From: Nymphaea colorata
Taxonomy: Eukaryota > Streptophyta > Magnoliopsida > Nymphaeales > Nymphaeaceae
Assembly: GCF_008831285.2 (NCBI RefSeq)
Contig: NC_045151.1
Span: 6,213,682 to 6,277,681 of the forward strand
Direction of reading: 5' to 3'
DNA length: 64,000 nucleotides
Shown: piece after piece, positions 25,178 through 37,775 of the stretch
Position numbering within the stretch: position 1 is the first letter of the stretch
How the letters are laid out: each line of letters starts with the position of its first letter
Position numbers and translations under genes: made by a program
Notes under the pieces: generated by a model
The model's input: the letters and a program-made list of their open reading frames with translations, nothing else
What the model was told of the DNA's origin: nothing
Databases searched by the model: none

Positions 25178-27777
25178 ATGAATAGGTTAAGTGAAGAATA
25201 TTCTGTAGGGGTTGATAACCTTGTGAAATTTGTTGTCGAAAACAAATGCAATGGTGAACAGAAAGATTAGGTGCCCATGTTTTAACTGTTTAAGAGTTTA
25301 GAGGATGTAATGGATAATATGATTTGTCATGGGTTTTGTGAAAAATATACAAATTGGATATTCCATGGGGAGCACATGACAACAATAGATACACCTCCAA
25401 CAAGTGCATCACGACACCAAAATGATGTTGATATGCAAGAAATGTTAGCAGATACATTTATAAACTACACTAATGAAGTTGACAACGATGCAAATAATGA
25501 TGAAAGCTTCAATGGAGTTACTGAGGAAGCAGCAACTTTTTTTAAACTTATAAAAGATGTTGCATAAGAGTTATATCCAAGATGCAAGTTTTCAAAACTA
25601 TCATCTCTTGTTCAACTGTATGAGATAAAGTGTCTAAGTGGATGAAGTAACAAAAGTTTTACTATGTTGTTGGAGTATTTAAAAGAGCAGTTACCAAATG
25701 GAAATCTATATCGTCGTCTTATTACAAGATGCATAAGGTTAGTGGTGATGTAGATTCAAGTATAATATGATTCATGCTTGTTCGAATGATTGTATGTTAT
25801 ATTGGAAAGACAAAGCAAACAAAGACGTTTGTACTATTTGTGGTGCTTCAAGATGGAAGGTGTTAGAAAGCAAAATACAATTTGGTAACACAAACATGGT
25901 CAATGAGCTAAGCAAAACATGGGCAAAGGTAATGTGGCACTTTCCCTTAATTCCAAGGCTTCAGAAGGTATTTATGTCAAACAAAACAGCTTCATGCATG
26001 TCATGGCATCATGATAGCTACCTCACAATTGGCATTTTGTAACATCCAGCAGATTCTTTAGCTTGAAAGTCATTTGATAAAAACAACATTTCTTTTGATA
26101 AAACGCACGTAATGTAACATGTGGTTCAGCATTTGATGGTTTCAATCCATTCAGAATAATGAGTATAAGTCATGGCACATGGTTAGTTATTCTCATTCCC
26201 CATATTTTTCCCCCATGGATGGTTATGAAATAACCCAATATCATACTCAAGCTTATTGATTTTTGGTCCAAGTAGTCTTGAAAATAATATAGATGTATAT
26301 TTACAACCTCTCATTGAAGAGTTGCAAGAGTTGTAGAATGGAGTTAATAATTATGATGCTTCAAAGAGAAAACCATTCAAGATATATGTTCCACTGCTTT
26401 TTTCAATTAATGATTTTTCCGCATATGCTATTTTATCAAGGTGGAGTACTAAGGGTCAATTTGCTTGCCCCATTGTGGAACAGAGAGCAACTCTATTTGG
26501 CTAAAAAATAGTCGAAAACTTTGTTATATAGGTCATTGTTGATTTTTGCTAGTTGATCATGTGTATCGATTTGATAAGCAGACATTTCATAGAAATTTTG
26601 AATTTTGAGATGCTAGAATAACCGCTTCTAGTAAAAATGATTGTTTAGAGGCACAACAGATCACAAATGTATTTGAAAAAAATAACAATATTGTTCAACT
26701 ATCAACATTGCCATTAAATTAGAAGGAAAAAGTATATTTTTTGAGTTGCCAAATTGGCATTACAATGTATTATGACACTTACATGTCATGCATATTAAAA
26801 AAGTATGTGTGACAATATTTTATATACGTTGTTGAATATAGAAGGGAGGACTAAGGACTCTTAAAAGGCTAGATTAGATTTGCAAGATCTGAATATCAGA
26901 TACGCACTTCATCGAGTCAAGATTTCTAGTTGCAATAAAGCTTGTCTGCCACCTACTTGCTTCTCAATGACAAGGGATGGAGAATATTTTGTAGAGTGTT
27001 GAAGAAATTGAAGTCTCCTAATGGTTTTACATCAAATGAACAGCTCTCAAGAGCCATGATTGCCATATTTGAATGCATTACTTTCTTCCATTAGCTATTA
27101 GAAAATTGCTACTGAAAGATGTGAGTTTGCTATTAGTTGAGTTTTGTAGTTTTTATAGAAGTTATGTTTAGAAGTAGCAAGTAAAAATGACTTCCAACAT
27201 TTAAATAAAGAAATTAGTATTATACTTTGCAAACTTCAAAATTTTTTCCACTACTTGATATTATGTTGCATCTACCAATGCACTTGGCTTAAAAAGCAAT
27301 TTTAAGGGGACCTGTGCAATATTGTTGGATGTATCCGATAGGGAGGTAAATATCATTGTACCTTATAGGTTACTTATTCTATTTTAATAACATAATGTAC
27401 ACATTTCCTACATTCATGTGTGTAGATATGTAAATGACACTTAGTCAAATTGAAGTCATCTAGAGGGTTCAATTGTAGAAGGTTACTTAGCAGAAGAATG
27501 TTTGACATTTTGTTTTAAGTATTTAGTTGATGTCAAAAGCAGGCTAAATTGTCTTCATGAAATGAAGATAAATATGAAGACAACAATGGATCATTTACAT
27601 TATTCAAAAAGGGCTGACACTTAGGAAAAGAGGATTTGTTCATTATTGATGATGCTACAATGAAGCTGGCACACCTATATGTTCTATTTAGTCATTTCCT
27701 AGTGACACCATATATTAAGTACACATAGGATTTAAACAAAACTAGTTTAAAGCTAGTTGATACTACATTTATTTCAT
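25178..27777 (+). pseudogene. CACTA (En/Spm) TNP2-like transposase, N-terminal and central part, degenerate
   Basis: Pieces of a TNP2-type transposase follow one another in order with many stops and frameshifts. The N-terminal transposase-associated domain is at 25178-25400 (MNRLSEEYSVGV, YTNWIFHGEH). The conserved block at 25767-26040 has IHACSNDCMLYWKDK, CTICGASRWKV and SNKTASCMSWHHD. Next come the region with IDVYLQPLIEEL and YASKRKPF-like words (26280-26500), LLNIEGRTKD and ARLDLQDL (26830-26900), GPVQYCWMYPI (27305-27340) and EGSIVEGYLAEECLTF (27460-27510). The same gene resumes after the PIF/Harbinger insertion. Such transposases bind and cut CACTA ends, but this copy cannot be functional. 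Element termini were not identified. Confidence 0.85.
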
Positions 27778-27899
27778 TAAGGCCATGTTTGATGGCTTGG
27801 ATTTTTTTGAGGGGGGATTTTTTCAAGGGTAAAATCTCCACCGTAAACTGAAAGGAGGGTAAAATTCCCTTTTTCTTGTTTCAGGTCATGTTTCATGGC

Positions 27900-29109
27900 C
27901 TGGAACTTTTTTGAAGGGGAAAAATTGCCTAGTTTGATAGACAGGAAAATTTTTTGAAGAAAAATTTTTTACTGTTAAAAGGATATCATCTCCTCACGTA
28001 ACAAAGGTGCATATCAGATACATCTTTTATAAAGTAAAATGCACGAGAGAAATAAAATGGCTATGCAAGACAAGATCAAGAGAAGATGAATTATAAGATT
28101 GCTATTGAGAAAGATAAAACGTCATGGTTCAAACTCCCTGTCTACACAATTACAACACCATTCATTAATTGCATAAGAAAGTGTTTGCATCATTTTATAA
28201 AGTAAAATATACGAGAGAAAGCTCAACAACTCTTTTCAAAAGAAGCTCAGTTTGGTAAGATGGCAACCAATGAAGCATCAGTCAGCAATCAGCAGATAAA
28301 ATATTCATTGACAGTTGATAACAGACATACATTTACAGAAACATGGGCTGCTGCACTGCTGCAGATATACACTATCCTCAAGCGGAATAAACATATAGAT
28401 TCCATTTACGTATTTGGATATAAAAACAAATAACAAGACTCAATGCCAGAAACTATGGGAAACATGCGAGCCAGACAAAACTTCAGAAAAGAAATGTTAA
28501 TCATTGGCTTGAACTTGCAAGGCTGTTGCTGTCCAATCCTTTTTACCCCATCAGGATCCCTGCATCCATAGCATCAACAAGTACACCAACCAAAAATTTA
28601 ACTTGATATGATGTGACCTCAGATCCCAGCATGTATTCTCCACTTGATTGATAAAAGAGAACTGATCAGAGGAAACAACAACTGATATAATATACACGGA
28701 ATGCTATAACGATATAATCTTCTCCTGCAACTTCAAGAATGTCAAAAATTGGAAGTGAACACTTGTTTGAAGACCAAGAAACCATGTAATCACAACTAAA
28801 ACTTAGCATTGTCCAACATTGGAGTGGGTGTCCATATTGTTAGTTCAAGTCCGTTAGAGTAATTTACCCATCTAGTATATGAGTTTAAAGAGTACACATC
28901 CAAAAAACAAAACAGACGATCACAAAACAAGTAATGCAACATTTCTGGCTGCACTTTTGTTCAACATTCTTCCTATCTTCTTGTTCTTACTGCACTTGAA
29001 CAATTTATATATTGAGGCTTCATCTTCGTTGTCCTATTCAAAAACAAAATAGATGTCAAACATACATATGCAAATATAAATAACTGATAAATGAACTTAT
29101 TATTCAACT
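27900..29109. other. Non-coding left flank of the PIF/Harbinger element
   Basis: The 1.2 kb between the left terminal repeats and the 3' end of the nuclease gene has no recognisable coding sequence. It probably includes the 3' UTR of the minus-strand nuclease. Confidence 0.5.
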
Positions 29110-30851
29110 GATAATCTGTAAACATTTGACTTGTTATAGCTGTTCTCAGAGGATTGTTGCTTCCTCGTTGATGTGTTTGTTTTGCAATTTCTGGTTCGCT
29201 TAAGAAAACATTATCACTCGACTGAGCTTCTTCATCAACAAATTGTTCGGCATTCGGATTGTCTTCAATTATGAAGTTGTGCAGTACACACGTAGCAAGA
29301 ACAATTTGAACTTATTTTTTGAACGGATAGTGCACTTGCATTTTCAATATTGGAAAACGTCCTTTCAACATGCCGAAAGTTCTTTCTACTGCATTTTGGA
29401 GTGATGAATGCCTATGGTTAAATAATTTCTCTCGAGTTCTAGGTGCATGTGCCCCTGGTGCACTAAATTTAGACATATGATATCGATGCCCTCGATAAGG
29501 TGTTAGCAAACTGACAATGTTTGGATAACCCCCATCAGTAAGATAATATTTTCCTACAAGTGAACACAAATTCGTAAAAGTTTGTGAAATGCCCATAAGA
29601 AGGTATGCGATGTGGAGTGGAAGTACGTACCTTCTGGCACAACAAATGGGTCAGTTGGATGATCAAGTGTATTGTATAATACTCTTGAGTCTATTGCACT
29701 TCCTTCCCATCCTACCAAGACGTAGTGGAATCGAGTGTTGAATCCAACTACAGCCATGACATTTTGAGAAATGACTCCTTTTCTATTGTGAAATCTTGCT
29801 TGATCTGACGCTGAGACTCATGCAGGTACATGGGTGCCATCGATTGCACCTAAACAATCCTATATGCATATATTCAGGTTAGACATATATGCACGTGTCA
29901 TGTTGAGTTTGCTTTTATGAAAATACCTGAAAATATGGAAAGAATCTTTCAGATCGCCGAATACTACTTGGCATCTCAATGTTGAGGCGCCGGATGTAAT
30001 CCCTACCCAATATACATAATGCTCGTAGGACAAGGCTGACATATTTACTTATTGTTTGTCCAGAATGTTGAAACGTATTCTGAGTTGCATGATTGCGTTC
30101 ATTATGTCCAATGGTCAATAAAAATATAGCTACTTGTTCTTCTAGGCTAACCTCACAAGTATCCTCCAATAAATTCCTAGTTCTGAGAGTGCTACACAAT
30201 TTCATATATGTGTGTCGATCCATGTGAAGTAAGTCCATACAATTTCTAGGATGACCTTCAAGCATGAGTTAAACAAAAGAAGAACCAACTTCTCGAAAGG
30301 GATGAACAATCCTCCTAGTATGAGGTAGTTGTCTTAAGCAAAAAAAGATGAAGATGAACACTTATGGAAAGAATCTTTCAGATCGCCGAATACTACTTGG
30401 CATCTCAATGTTGGGGGCACCGGATGTAATCCCTACCGAATATACATAATGCTCGTAGGACAAGACTGACATATTTACTTATTGTTTGTCCAGAATGTTG
30501 AAACGTATTCTGAGTTGCATGATTGCGTTCATTATGTCCAATGGTCAATAAAAATATAGCTACTTGTTCTTCTAGGCTAATCTCACGAGTATCCTCCAAT
30601 AAATTCCTAGTTCTGAGAGTGCTACACAATTTCATATATGTGTGTCGATCCATGTGAAGTAAGTCCATACAATTTCTAGGATGACCTTCAAGCATGAGTT
30701 GAACAAAAGAAGAACCAACTTCTCGAAAGGGATGAACAATCCTCCTAGTATGAGGTAGTTGTCTTAACCAAAAAAAGATGAAGACGAACACTATCTGAAT
30801 CAAATAACACGCTAGTTCTTCGTCATCATCGAACATGTCAATGTCAACCAT
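29110..30851 (-). pseudogene. PIF/Harbinger nuclease (HARBI1-like DDE transposase), disrupted
   Basis: Minus-strand reading begins at MVDIDMFDDDEE (30851), continues with FREVGSSFVQLMLEGHPRN and the helix-turn-helix region (LTIGHNERNHATQNTFQHS), then splices (donor at 29926/29927, acceptor at 29860) into DCLGAIDGTHVPA. A second intron (29630 to 29554) leads to YLTDGGYPN and NAVERTFGMLKGRFPI. The catalytic triad is visible: D in AIDGTH, D in GSAIDSRVL, E in NAVERTFG. Damage includes a stop after DGTHVPA (29834 region), a stop at 29312 ahead of VQIVLATCVLHNF, and a 429-bp internal tandem duplication (29934-30791) that repeats the helix-turn-helix segment. The duplication copies carry their own lesions (a Q-to-stop in the left copy near 30273, one extra base near 30413 in the right copy). 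Confidence 0.85.
29934..30791. repeat. 429-bp tandem duplication inside the nuclease gene
   Basis: 29934-30362 is repeated at 30363-30791 with only a handful of differences. The joint is at TATGGAAAGAATCTTTCAGA, which starts both units. The high identity says the event is recent compared with the decay of the surrounding CACTA element. Confidence 0.92.
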
Positions 30852-31127
30852 TTCAACTAAACTGCATGAAACATAATAACAAAAAAATATTGAAGAACAT
30901 GTCGTGAAAAAGAAAGAATAAAGACAACCATTGCAAACATCATCCAAAAACAATGCATTTGCTAATGGGGTCAACATGAATACTTAAAGAACATGAATAC
31001 ATAAAAAAACAACCATTGCAAACTTCATCCAATAACATATAAAACACAAAATAATAGATGGAACATATAAAATGTGCAACGTGCAACTAATGTACAGTTG
31101 AACATATAATTAACAATGAGTTCTTAC

Positions 31128-32139
31128 CTACGACCCATTGAGTTTACGTGTCAACCATGGCACCCGTTGTGAAGGTGGAAGATTGACGAAGATCATGGGG
31201 TTAGTGCCCTCAGCTAACAAATCAAAACTCTTCACATGTGTATCAGAATCTATTTGTCCAGTCTCAACCAATTCTTGAAGTATTTTGCAACACTTGACAA
31301 ATTGAACCCCTCTACATGCATTTGTCCTGGTATTTACATCATCGGCAATACCGTGCAACAAATTGTAATATTCTTCATCATAGGCTGACCTATTCCTTTT
31401 AGACCTACTTGTAGTCTTGTTGGCTGTCATGGTGGGATGTTGAGGTGTAGGAGTTGTAGATATTGGCGATTGTATTAGAGGACTATCTTCATGAAGCATT
31501 TGTGTGAATGATTGTGTATTTTCAGGTTCCATGTGAAATGGAGTCGATTGAGAAGCAGGTGTTGTTGGGAATGGTTCAATAATATCCTCTAATAACATGT
31601 TGTTACATGTGTCTGTTGTATTGTCAGTTGCATGAGAATCACCAAATATCTTGACAAACTAGTCATAGTACCTCCAAAACTTTGGTCTTTTGTACTTTGT
31701 TTTGTTCGGGTATTTTTGAAAAAAATTTAATAGGTTCAAAATTTACAGAAAAAAGATATGTCAGACAAAACCTAAAATTACGATCTCTATAACATACCTC
31801 AATGTACTCACTCCAAACCTGGGGGTCAACTTCAATGCATTTGTTAGTGGGGTCATATCCAAACCCGCTTGTATTCATAATTTCCTTCAACACTGTCAAG
31901 TTGGGTTTTGCATATTTCAGTTTATTTTTAATTTTGTCCTTAGTGAACTCCCTTCCGAAGCGGTCTATCATGCTTCTTTCTATTGTTGTGTAGGCTTTTG
32001 CCTTCAAACCTCCACCCGATTTCATACCACGAATGCGTGATTGCTCCAAAAGAAGCTGGACTAAATAGTCCATTTGTGCTTCAGTCCATGTAAGATTCTC
32101 CCTTGATGTACCACTATCCTCCATGTTAATGACTTGCAC
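31128..32139 (-). CDS. Myb/SANT-like DNA-binding protein of the PIF/Harbinger element
   Basis: This is the second gene of the element; in the superfamily it binds the transposon ends and brings in the nuclease. The first part (32139 down to about 31800) encodes ENLTWTEAQMDYLVQLLLEQ, then a charged helical region (KDKIKNKLKYAKPNLTVL) and CIEVDPQVWSEYIE, the typical Myb/SANT-like layout. The second part (31598-31128) is a Ser/Thr/Pro-rich linker (SPISTTPTPQHPTM), a short basic stretch (SRSKRNRSAYDEEYY) and a C-terminal helical region ending LPPSQRVPWLTRKLNGS. An intron between them is inferred, with the donor near 31800; the exact splice was not fixed. No internal stop was seen in the conserved parts, so this gene is better preserved than the nuclease. 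Confidence 0.75.
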
Positions 32140-33784
32140 AATATTCCTTCACAACTACAACATTGAATATGAAAACGTAAGTGTAAACAAAATTGACAAT
32201 ACTAACTTCCATTTCAATTGTAAGAAAAATGACTGGCCAAGAACAAACAGTTTTTTTATCACACACCCACGTGCATTAATAAAGCAATCTTGTAACTGAA
32301 ACACTAAAATTTTGAATTAAAGAAAGGAATAGAAACAAATCTCAACAGGCCAACATGAACAACAAAACTGTACCATCTTTCCCTGCTCAAAAGCCCAACA
32401 TGAATCTACCAAAACTTCACTCGCTGCTAAAAGCAAAATTTTCTTCTTATTCACAAAAAAGTACTATCTAGAACTTGCAGCTATACTGTACATACTTATT
32501 TGCTTTTCAGATACTAGTATTGTAGGCTGCTTTGATATGTTTCACCTCTGCCGTCTCCCACAAGTCCATAGAACTATGACACCGGAGGGGGCCTTCTTCT
32601 TTTTTTGTTGGAAGTGTGGTGCATCCACAATCATGTGACAACTTAAAATCCTATTTGCTTGTCCGATGAATGCTTAAGAATGATGATTCATGTCCTATGA
32701 AACTTTATAATACCCATGGGAGGACAATCATGTCTGCTTAGCCAAATGGCAGTTGAGTAGCCGATGCCCATGAGTTCATTGCTAAGTCCACCCCATGCAC
32801 AAACCTCAATGCTAGTAATTTCAACAAGAGCAAATAGAATATCTTCCGCAAAAAAAAAAAAAACAAACAAAATAGCACATGAAGATAAAAAGCACAATTA
32901 CATGAATAATCATGCAGCATCAAACATAGGTGAATATTTCACAGCATGCAGCAAGAACCCAAAAAGATGGTTGTTGATTCATAGTGTCTACAAATCCATG
33001 TTTCACAAAAGAAACATAAATGTTAACCAGAAAGCTAGCTCTAAGCTAAGGACCTACTAAAAAACCTAGCACTCCTCCCACAAAAACTAAAAAATCATGC
33101 TCCCCCAAAGCTCAACTCACTCTCACATTTTTTATCTATCACCGGCTTTTCAGTGTCGTGAAGCTCCCCTTCCCTACGCTCTTGCCCTCGGCTCCTCCAT
33201 TCATCACCAGCTGATTTTTCAGTGTCATGAAGCTCTCCCTATTCTGCGTTCTCCCTATCCTCCACCCGACTTCTCATTTTTTAGAAGTTGGTGGACCGCT
33301 CGCCATGCTCTCCACCACCACCACCGCCGCTGCTCCCCCAAACCTCAACTTGCAAGGCTCCCCATGAAGCCGTGGAAGGAAAAAACAAACGGCGATGAAT
33401 AGAAAAAGAAATAGCACAGAATAGGGAGAGAGAGGTTGACGTACCTCAACTTCTTTGAAAGACCACGACGACGGCTCAACTTGTTCGAAAGACCACGACG
33501 ATGGCTGGAGGCAGAGCAACAGCGGTGGTGGAGAGCACGGCGAGCGGTCGGGCGAGTGGTCGAAGAGGAACAAGAGTGACGAGGAAGCCCTAATGGGCAA
33601 AAAATTTATCTCCGCAAGAAAGTCGGACCCTCCAGGGTTCGACTTTTTTCCAGGGGAAAATTACCCTGGATCTAACTTTTTACCTAGGGAAAGTTCACTG
33701 TGTTTGATAACACCGGTTGAAATCGTACGCTTTTTTTATTTTTTTCCTCTTCAACAGTGTTTTTACCGGCCATCAAACGTGGCC
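32140..33784. other. Non-coding right flank of the PIF/Harbinger element
   Basis: Presumed promoter side of the minus-strand Myb/SANT-like gene. Open frames at 33097-33402 and 33274-33600 overlap on opposite strands and have biased Ser/Pro/His composition without a recognised domain. The terminal repeat is at 33769-33784. Confidence 0.5.
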
Positions 33785-33787
33785 TAA

Positions 33788-34709
33788 CTTAAAAAAAAAA
33801 ACTAATTTTACTTGCTTTTCTTTCTTATGATATCACTGTAAAATGTTTTCATAACAATGTGAAAGGTGACATAATAACATAATCAGAGATAGCTCACAAA
33901 GAATAGTTTCCAAGTTGGTTTAGAGAACATTTAAGTTACTTTGGAAAATCATTGTTATCTTATCACATACACAATTGTTATGTGATAAAACAATTTACTA
34001 ACAATGTAATTCATGTTTTGTAGATTCATAATGAATGAGAAAGTGGAAGAAAAATATGAGAAGAAATTTGGTGGTTATCTCAAGGACCATTGGAAATCAC
34101 AAAAAGGTACATGAGATTGTTTGTCAATGGATTTAGATTCCACACAAACGAGAAAAAAAAGAAAAGAAAAACACAAAGTAGTAGAGTTGTTGTTTGTTCA
34201 TGGTCATATCATTATTTAAGCATACGAGATGCAAATCCTTAGTTAAAAGAAGTGTTCTACTATGGCATTCTTAAAAATATTATTAAGATAGAGTATTTTG
34301 AACACATACAATTTGTTCTGTTCAGATGCAAGTGATTTGATGCACTCGAACTGCTCAGTCGTGGCACCAAAATGAATGAATTTGGATTCACAATGTTGAA
34401 TTCTAAGTGACCATGTATGAAAATGAACCATTTATATTAGCTCATCAAGCGAATCAAGTTTGCTACATTTCAGATCCAATTGACCATGACTGGAACATTG
34501 TTATATATATGATTCCTAGAGACTTGTATGATATGCTATATCATTTCCAACCAAATGATGGACACGACATGAGTATCACTCTAGATGTATCAGTATATCG
34601 TTCTAACCATGATTGGCTGAGGATAGACATGGTTGGGGATGACATTGACTTACATGAGCACGAGAGTAATGAGAATGAAGTATTTGAGGATGAATGGTAT
34701 GAGGAATAG
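33788..34709 (+). pseudogene. CACTA TNP2-like transposase, C-terminal part (resumes after PIF insertion)
   Basis: Reading continues the gene broken at 27777. Around 33885-33950 the words HKE and WFREHL-like residues appear, at 34030-34090 NEKVEEKYEKKFGGYL, at 34108-34130 FVNGFRFHTN, and at 34250-34330 a YYGILKNIIKIEYF-like strand. The last segment (34407-34709) is intact: NEPFILAHQANQVCYISDP, DWNIVIYMIPRDLYDM, ending in an acidic tail. This is the DUF4216-like C-terminus of plant TNP2 transposases. Several stops precede it. Confidence 0.8.
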
Positions 34710-34800
34710 TATGATTTGTGTTCATAATACTCCACTATTTAATTTTTTTTCTGATTCATAATACTTATGTTTTCTATTCGCCTTATTAAATTTCATGATC

Positions 34801-36441
34801 ACTGGAGAAAAGGAAGATTCAAATCAATATGTTGTGGATGAACCTTTCCCAAATTTTGTTCCTGGCATGAAAGACCAATATGATGCACCTTTATCAGAGA
34901 TCATAGTTGACACTGAGGAGCAAGATGATCTACCATTACTCGATGTTGTTCATGATACTAAAGAATGAGATGAAGTTCTATCCAATGTTATCTCTGACAT
35001 TAGTGAACAAAATGATGAATTATTACAGATAGTACCATATTCTAAAGATGATGATGATATTCGTGTATGACCAAGAAAATAGATGAAAGCACGTGCTGAA
35101 AGTTCTCATATTGAAATGGAAGAGCCTAGTGAGAACATTAAAGCTTTGTTGAGGATTTACACTCCCTCTTATGTAGATTAGTTCTTTTGGGTACACATGA
35201 TTTTGTCTTGTGTAATAAGAATATTTACTTTCTAATAAGAACAACTAGAACTTATATCTTTTGGCTTATATGATAGATTGTTAACGTAAACACATTTTAA
35301 TTAGCTTTAACAATTTGTTGTAGTTTTCTTAAATATTTGATGATAATATGTCATCTTTGTTATCTCTATACATGCTTATATATGACAGGTTTTCATCATT
35401 ATGAGATATGTTGAACACAATGCACTAGTATCTTCTCTAGAAGATGGAAACACTGAAGCTTCTAATACTATTGATGGTAAGCTTTTTTCATTTTTAGTGA
35501 CTACTTTTTGGCATTCGAATACTGATAGGCCTTTGAATACTGATAATGATTTTAACATACTTGGATAGATAGATGTAGGTCAGAAAAAGCGTAAAGGATG
35601 AGGACAAAGCAAATGTGTAAAAGTAGCCAAAAATTAGAAAATAGAAATAAGATTACAATAGAATGTAATGGATTTGGTCAGCCAATTAAACGTCATGCAT
35701 CGACATTGTCTAACTTCTTAAGCATATTTGCTCGTAATGGTAATCTAGATCCAACCAATTATGATAGTTGGCCACAAATTCTTACAAAATACAAGGACAA
35801 TATGTGGCTTCAAGTAAATGTATTTATGTATTGATTGTTATTTACATATATGATTGTAAGATAATATAACATATGACTCTTAATGTAGACAAAATTTGAC
35901 TTGAAAACTCATGTGATATCATGGGTCACAAAGAAAAGAAATTGTATGGTATGTAGAAAAAATGGAAGTGGAAGTTGAAGGAAAAAAAAAACTTTAATCC
36001 ATTTGACAATGATGAAGATCGTGTGATCGATGAGCAGACGAGATAGGGTAGATGCTGAACAATGGAGAGATTGCCTAAAACAGTGGAATTCACCAAAATC
36101 AAAGGTAATTGTGGATTGTATATTCTTTCACACAATAATATACATGTCTAATGTTGTATGAATTGTAGGCAAAGTTGCAAAAAACCAAGGCAAATCAAGC
36201 TAAATTAAAATTCTCATGCACATCAGGATAAAAAAACTTGGCCAAAGTTTGCAATGACCATGCATGCTAAAGTTTGTTTTCAAGCTTAAATTACATAATT
36301 GTTCATCTACATTTTTTTTTTCATATATTAGAAGGAAGTCCATGATGGAAGGGAGCCCACTCAAAGGGAGATCTTCACTCTAATACATTTGTTCAAAGAT
36401 AATTGTCCTGTAAATTAGGATAATGAGTACTAGTTTATTTT

Positions 36442-36475
<34 letters not shown>

Positions 36476-36960
36476 TTATTACATTATTTTAAATTTTGTT
36501 GATTGATACTAATTTCATGTTTGTAGGCTGAACTTAGAGAAGTAGCATCATCGCTACCTTCAGACTCTAAAGACAATGCAAGTTGAAATGATGTATTTGC
36601 CACTGCTATGGGACGGGAGCGAAGAGGACACGTGTACATATGGAACGGGACCAAACTCCACAAATGTTTTTAATGCATAGTTAGATAATGTATGAACAAA
36701 AAGCCACTAAATTATCTAGAAGGGCCGAGAATGCAGAAGTAAAAGTCACACAACTTGAGGCACAAAAAGCTTTGTTGGAGCAAGAGATTGCAAGTCTAAA
36801 ACAACAAAACAAATGTCTTAGAGAATACATGATAGCATCTCAACGACAAGCAACATGTAATTTTAGGTTGGTCTTATCCAACGACTACTTAGATGACTTA
36901 CCTCTTATATCAGTAACCAACAAAGTTTATTTGTTAATATTTATGCAGGTTGGTAAGTGA
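34801..36960 (+). pseudogene. CACTA second gene, Ptta/En/Spm (Transposase_24-type) protein, degenerate
   Basis: An acidic leader (34801-35180) is followed at 35598-35834 by IECNGFGQPIKRHASTLSNF, LARNG-like and NYDSWPQILTKYKDNMW words. Next come KFDLKTHVISWVTKK (35886-35930), FNPFDNDEDRVIDEQTR (35990-36045), EQWRDCLKQWNSPKSK (36057-36105), KEVHDGREPTQREIFTLIH (36333-36390) and a C-terminal coiled coil (LEAQKALLEQEIASLKQQN, 36740-36830). This order is that of the plant Ptta/En/Spm transposase family, which accompanies TNP2 in CACTA elements. Stops and likely introns (with a TA run at 36444-36470) break the frame. Confidence 0.75.
36444..36470. repeat. (TA)n microsatellite
   Basis: Thirteen TA dinucleotides within the CACTA second gene. 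Confidence 0.9.
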
Positions 36961-37775
36961 GAAATTGAAAAACAAGAAATGTGATCAAACAAGTGACGGT
37001 TACACCATTTAACCTTTTTGTTAAGCATGTTTTTTCTTTTACTTATATTTTCCTATGGAAGTCCTTTGTTGGGTTCAATGTCACTTATTGATATTTGGAC
37101 TATATTGTTTCCATTTTTCATTTATTGGTAGGTGGACATTATTGGTTTCTATGTCAACTACATGTTCCTTTGCTTGTAGTTAATTGATTCATAAATGATA
37201 CTTTTTATATATTTTTATATGTATATTTCTATCTATCTTGCATGTTAGCAAAATATGTAAATTACTTGTATGTTAGCAAAATCATGTAGCTTAAATATTT
37301 ATTTGAGTAATAAAATATGATCACCATATAAAAAATGATTTGATTGATTACGGTGTTAAAATATTTAAAAATTGTGTAATCCTACTATTAAACATGATAG
37401 CATTAAATATTTTACTTATATAAAACCCATGATTGCATAATTTAAAATATTTTATTTATACGTTAGTATTGATATCTTATAGTAATCATCAGTAAACAAT
37501 AAACTGATTAATTTTTTTTTTTTTTTAAAAAAAAGCCAATTGGCAAGTGCCAACAGCAGAAAATGGGGAAGGGTCAAGCCCTCTTGCTCTACCATCATCT
37601 GAAAGGGGAGGGACCAGCCCTCCCCTCTCGACTAAAGAGCCCTCTCAACACTCCATTTGGCAGCTGCCAACCGAGAGGGAAGGGCTGGGCTTTCTCTTCA
37701 GTTGATAGTCTACTGTCAGCAGCTTGCTTTCCACGGCCGAACAGGTGAAGGAATTGAGTCCTTTTGACTAGAATC
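36961..37775. other. AT-rich spacer downstream of the CACTA genes
   Basis: No gene was recognised and no CACTA right terminus was found. At 37536-37554 and 37653-37671 there are two related words, the second with a perfect dyad TTGGCAGCTGCCAA. Confidence 0.45.

Larger units (their letters stand above)
27781..33784 (-). mobile_element. PIF/Harbinger transposon, 6004 bp, inserted in the CACTA transposase
   Basis: The ends are GGCCATGTTTGATGGC (27781-27796) and the inverse of GGCCACGTTTGATGGC (33769-33784), 15 of 16 matched. They are flanked by the 3-bp direct repeat TAA (27778-27780 and 33785-33787), the target duplication typical of this superfamily. It carries the two expected genes on the minus strand: a Harbinger nuclease and a Myb/SANT-like protein. 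A second, diverged copy of the left end (GGTCATGTTTCATGGC) lies at 27884-27899. Both genes or their expression units are damaged or doubtful, so autonomous activity is unlikely. Confidence 0.9.

Noticed and set aside
33097-33600. Host gene inside the PIF/Harbinger right flank
   Set aside because: Overlapping frames on opposite strands with biased composition and no recognised domain; more likely the element's own promoter-side sequence.
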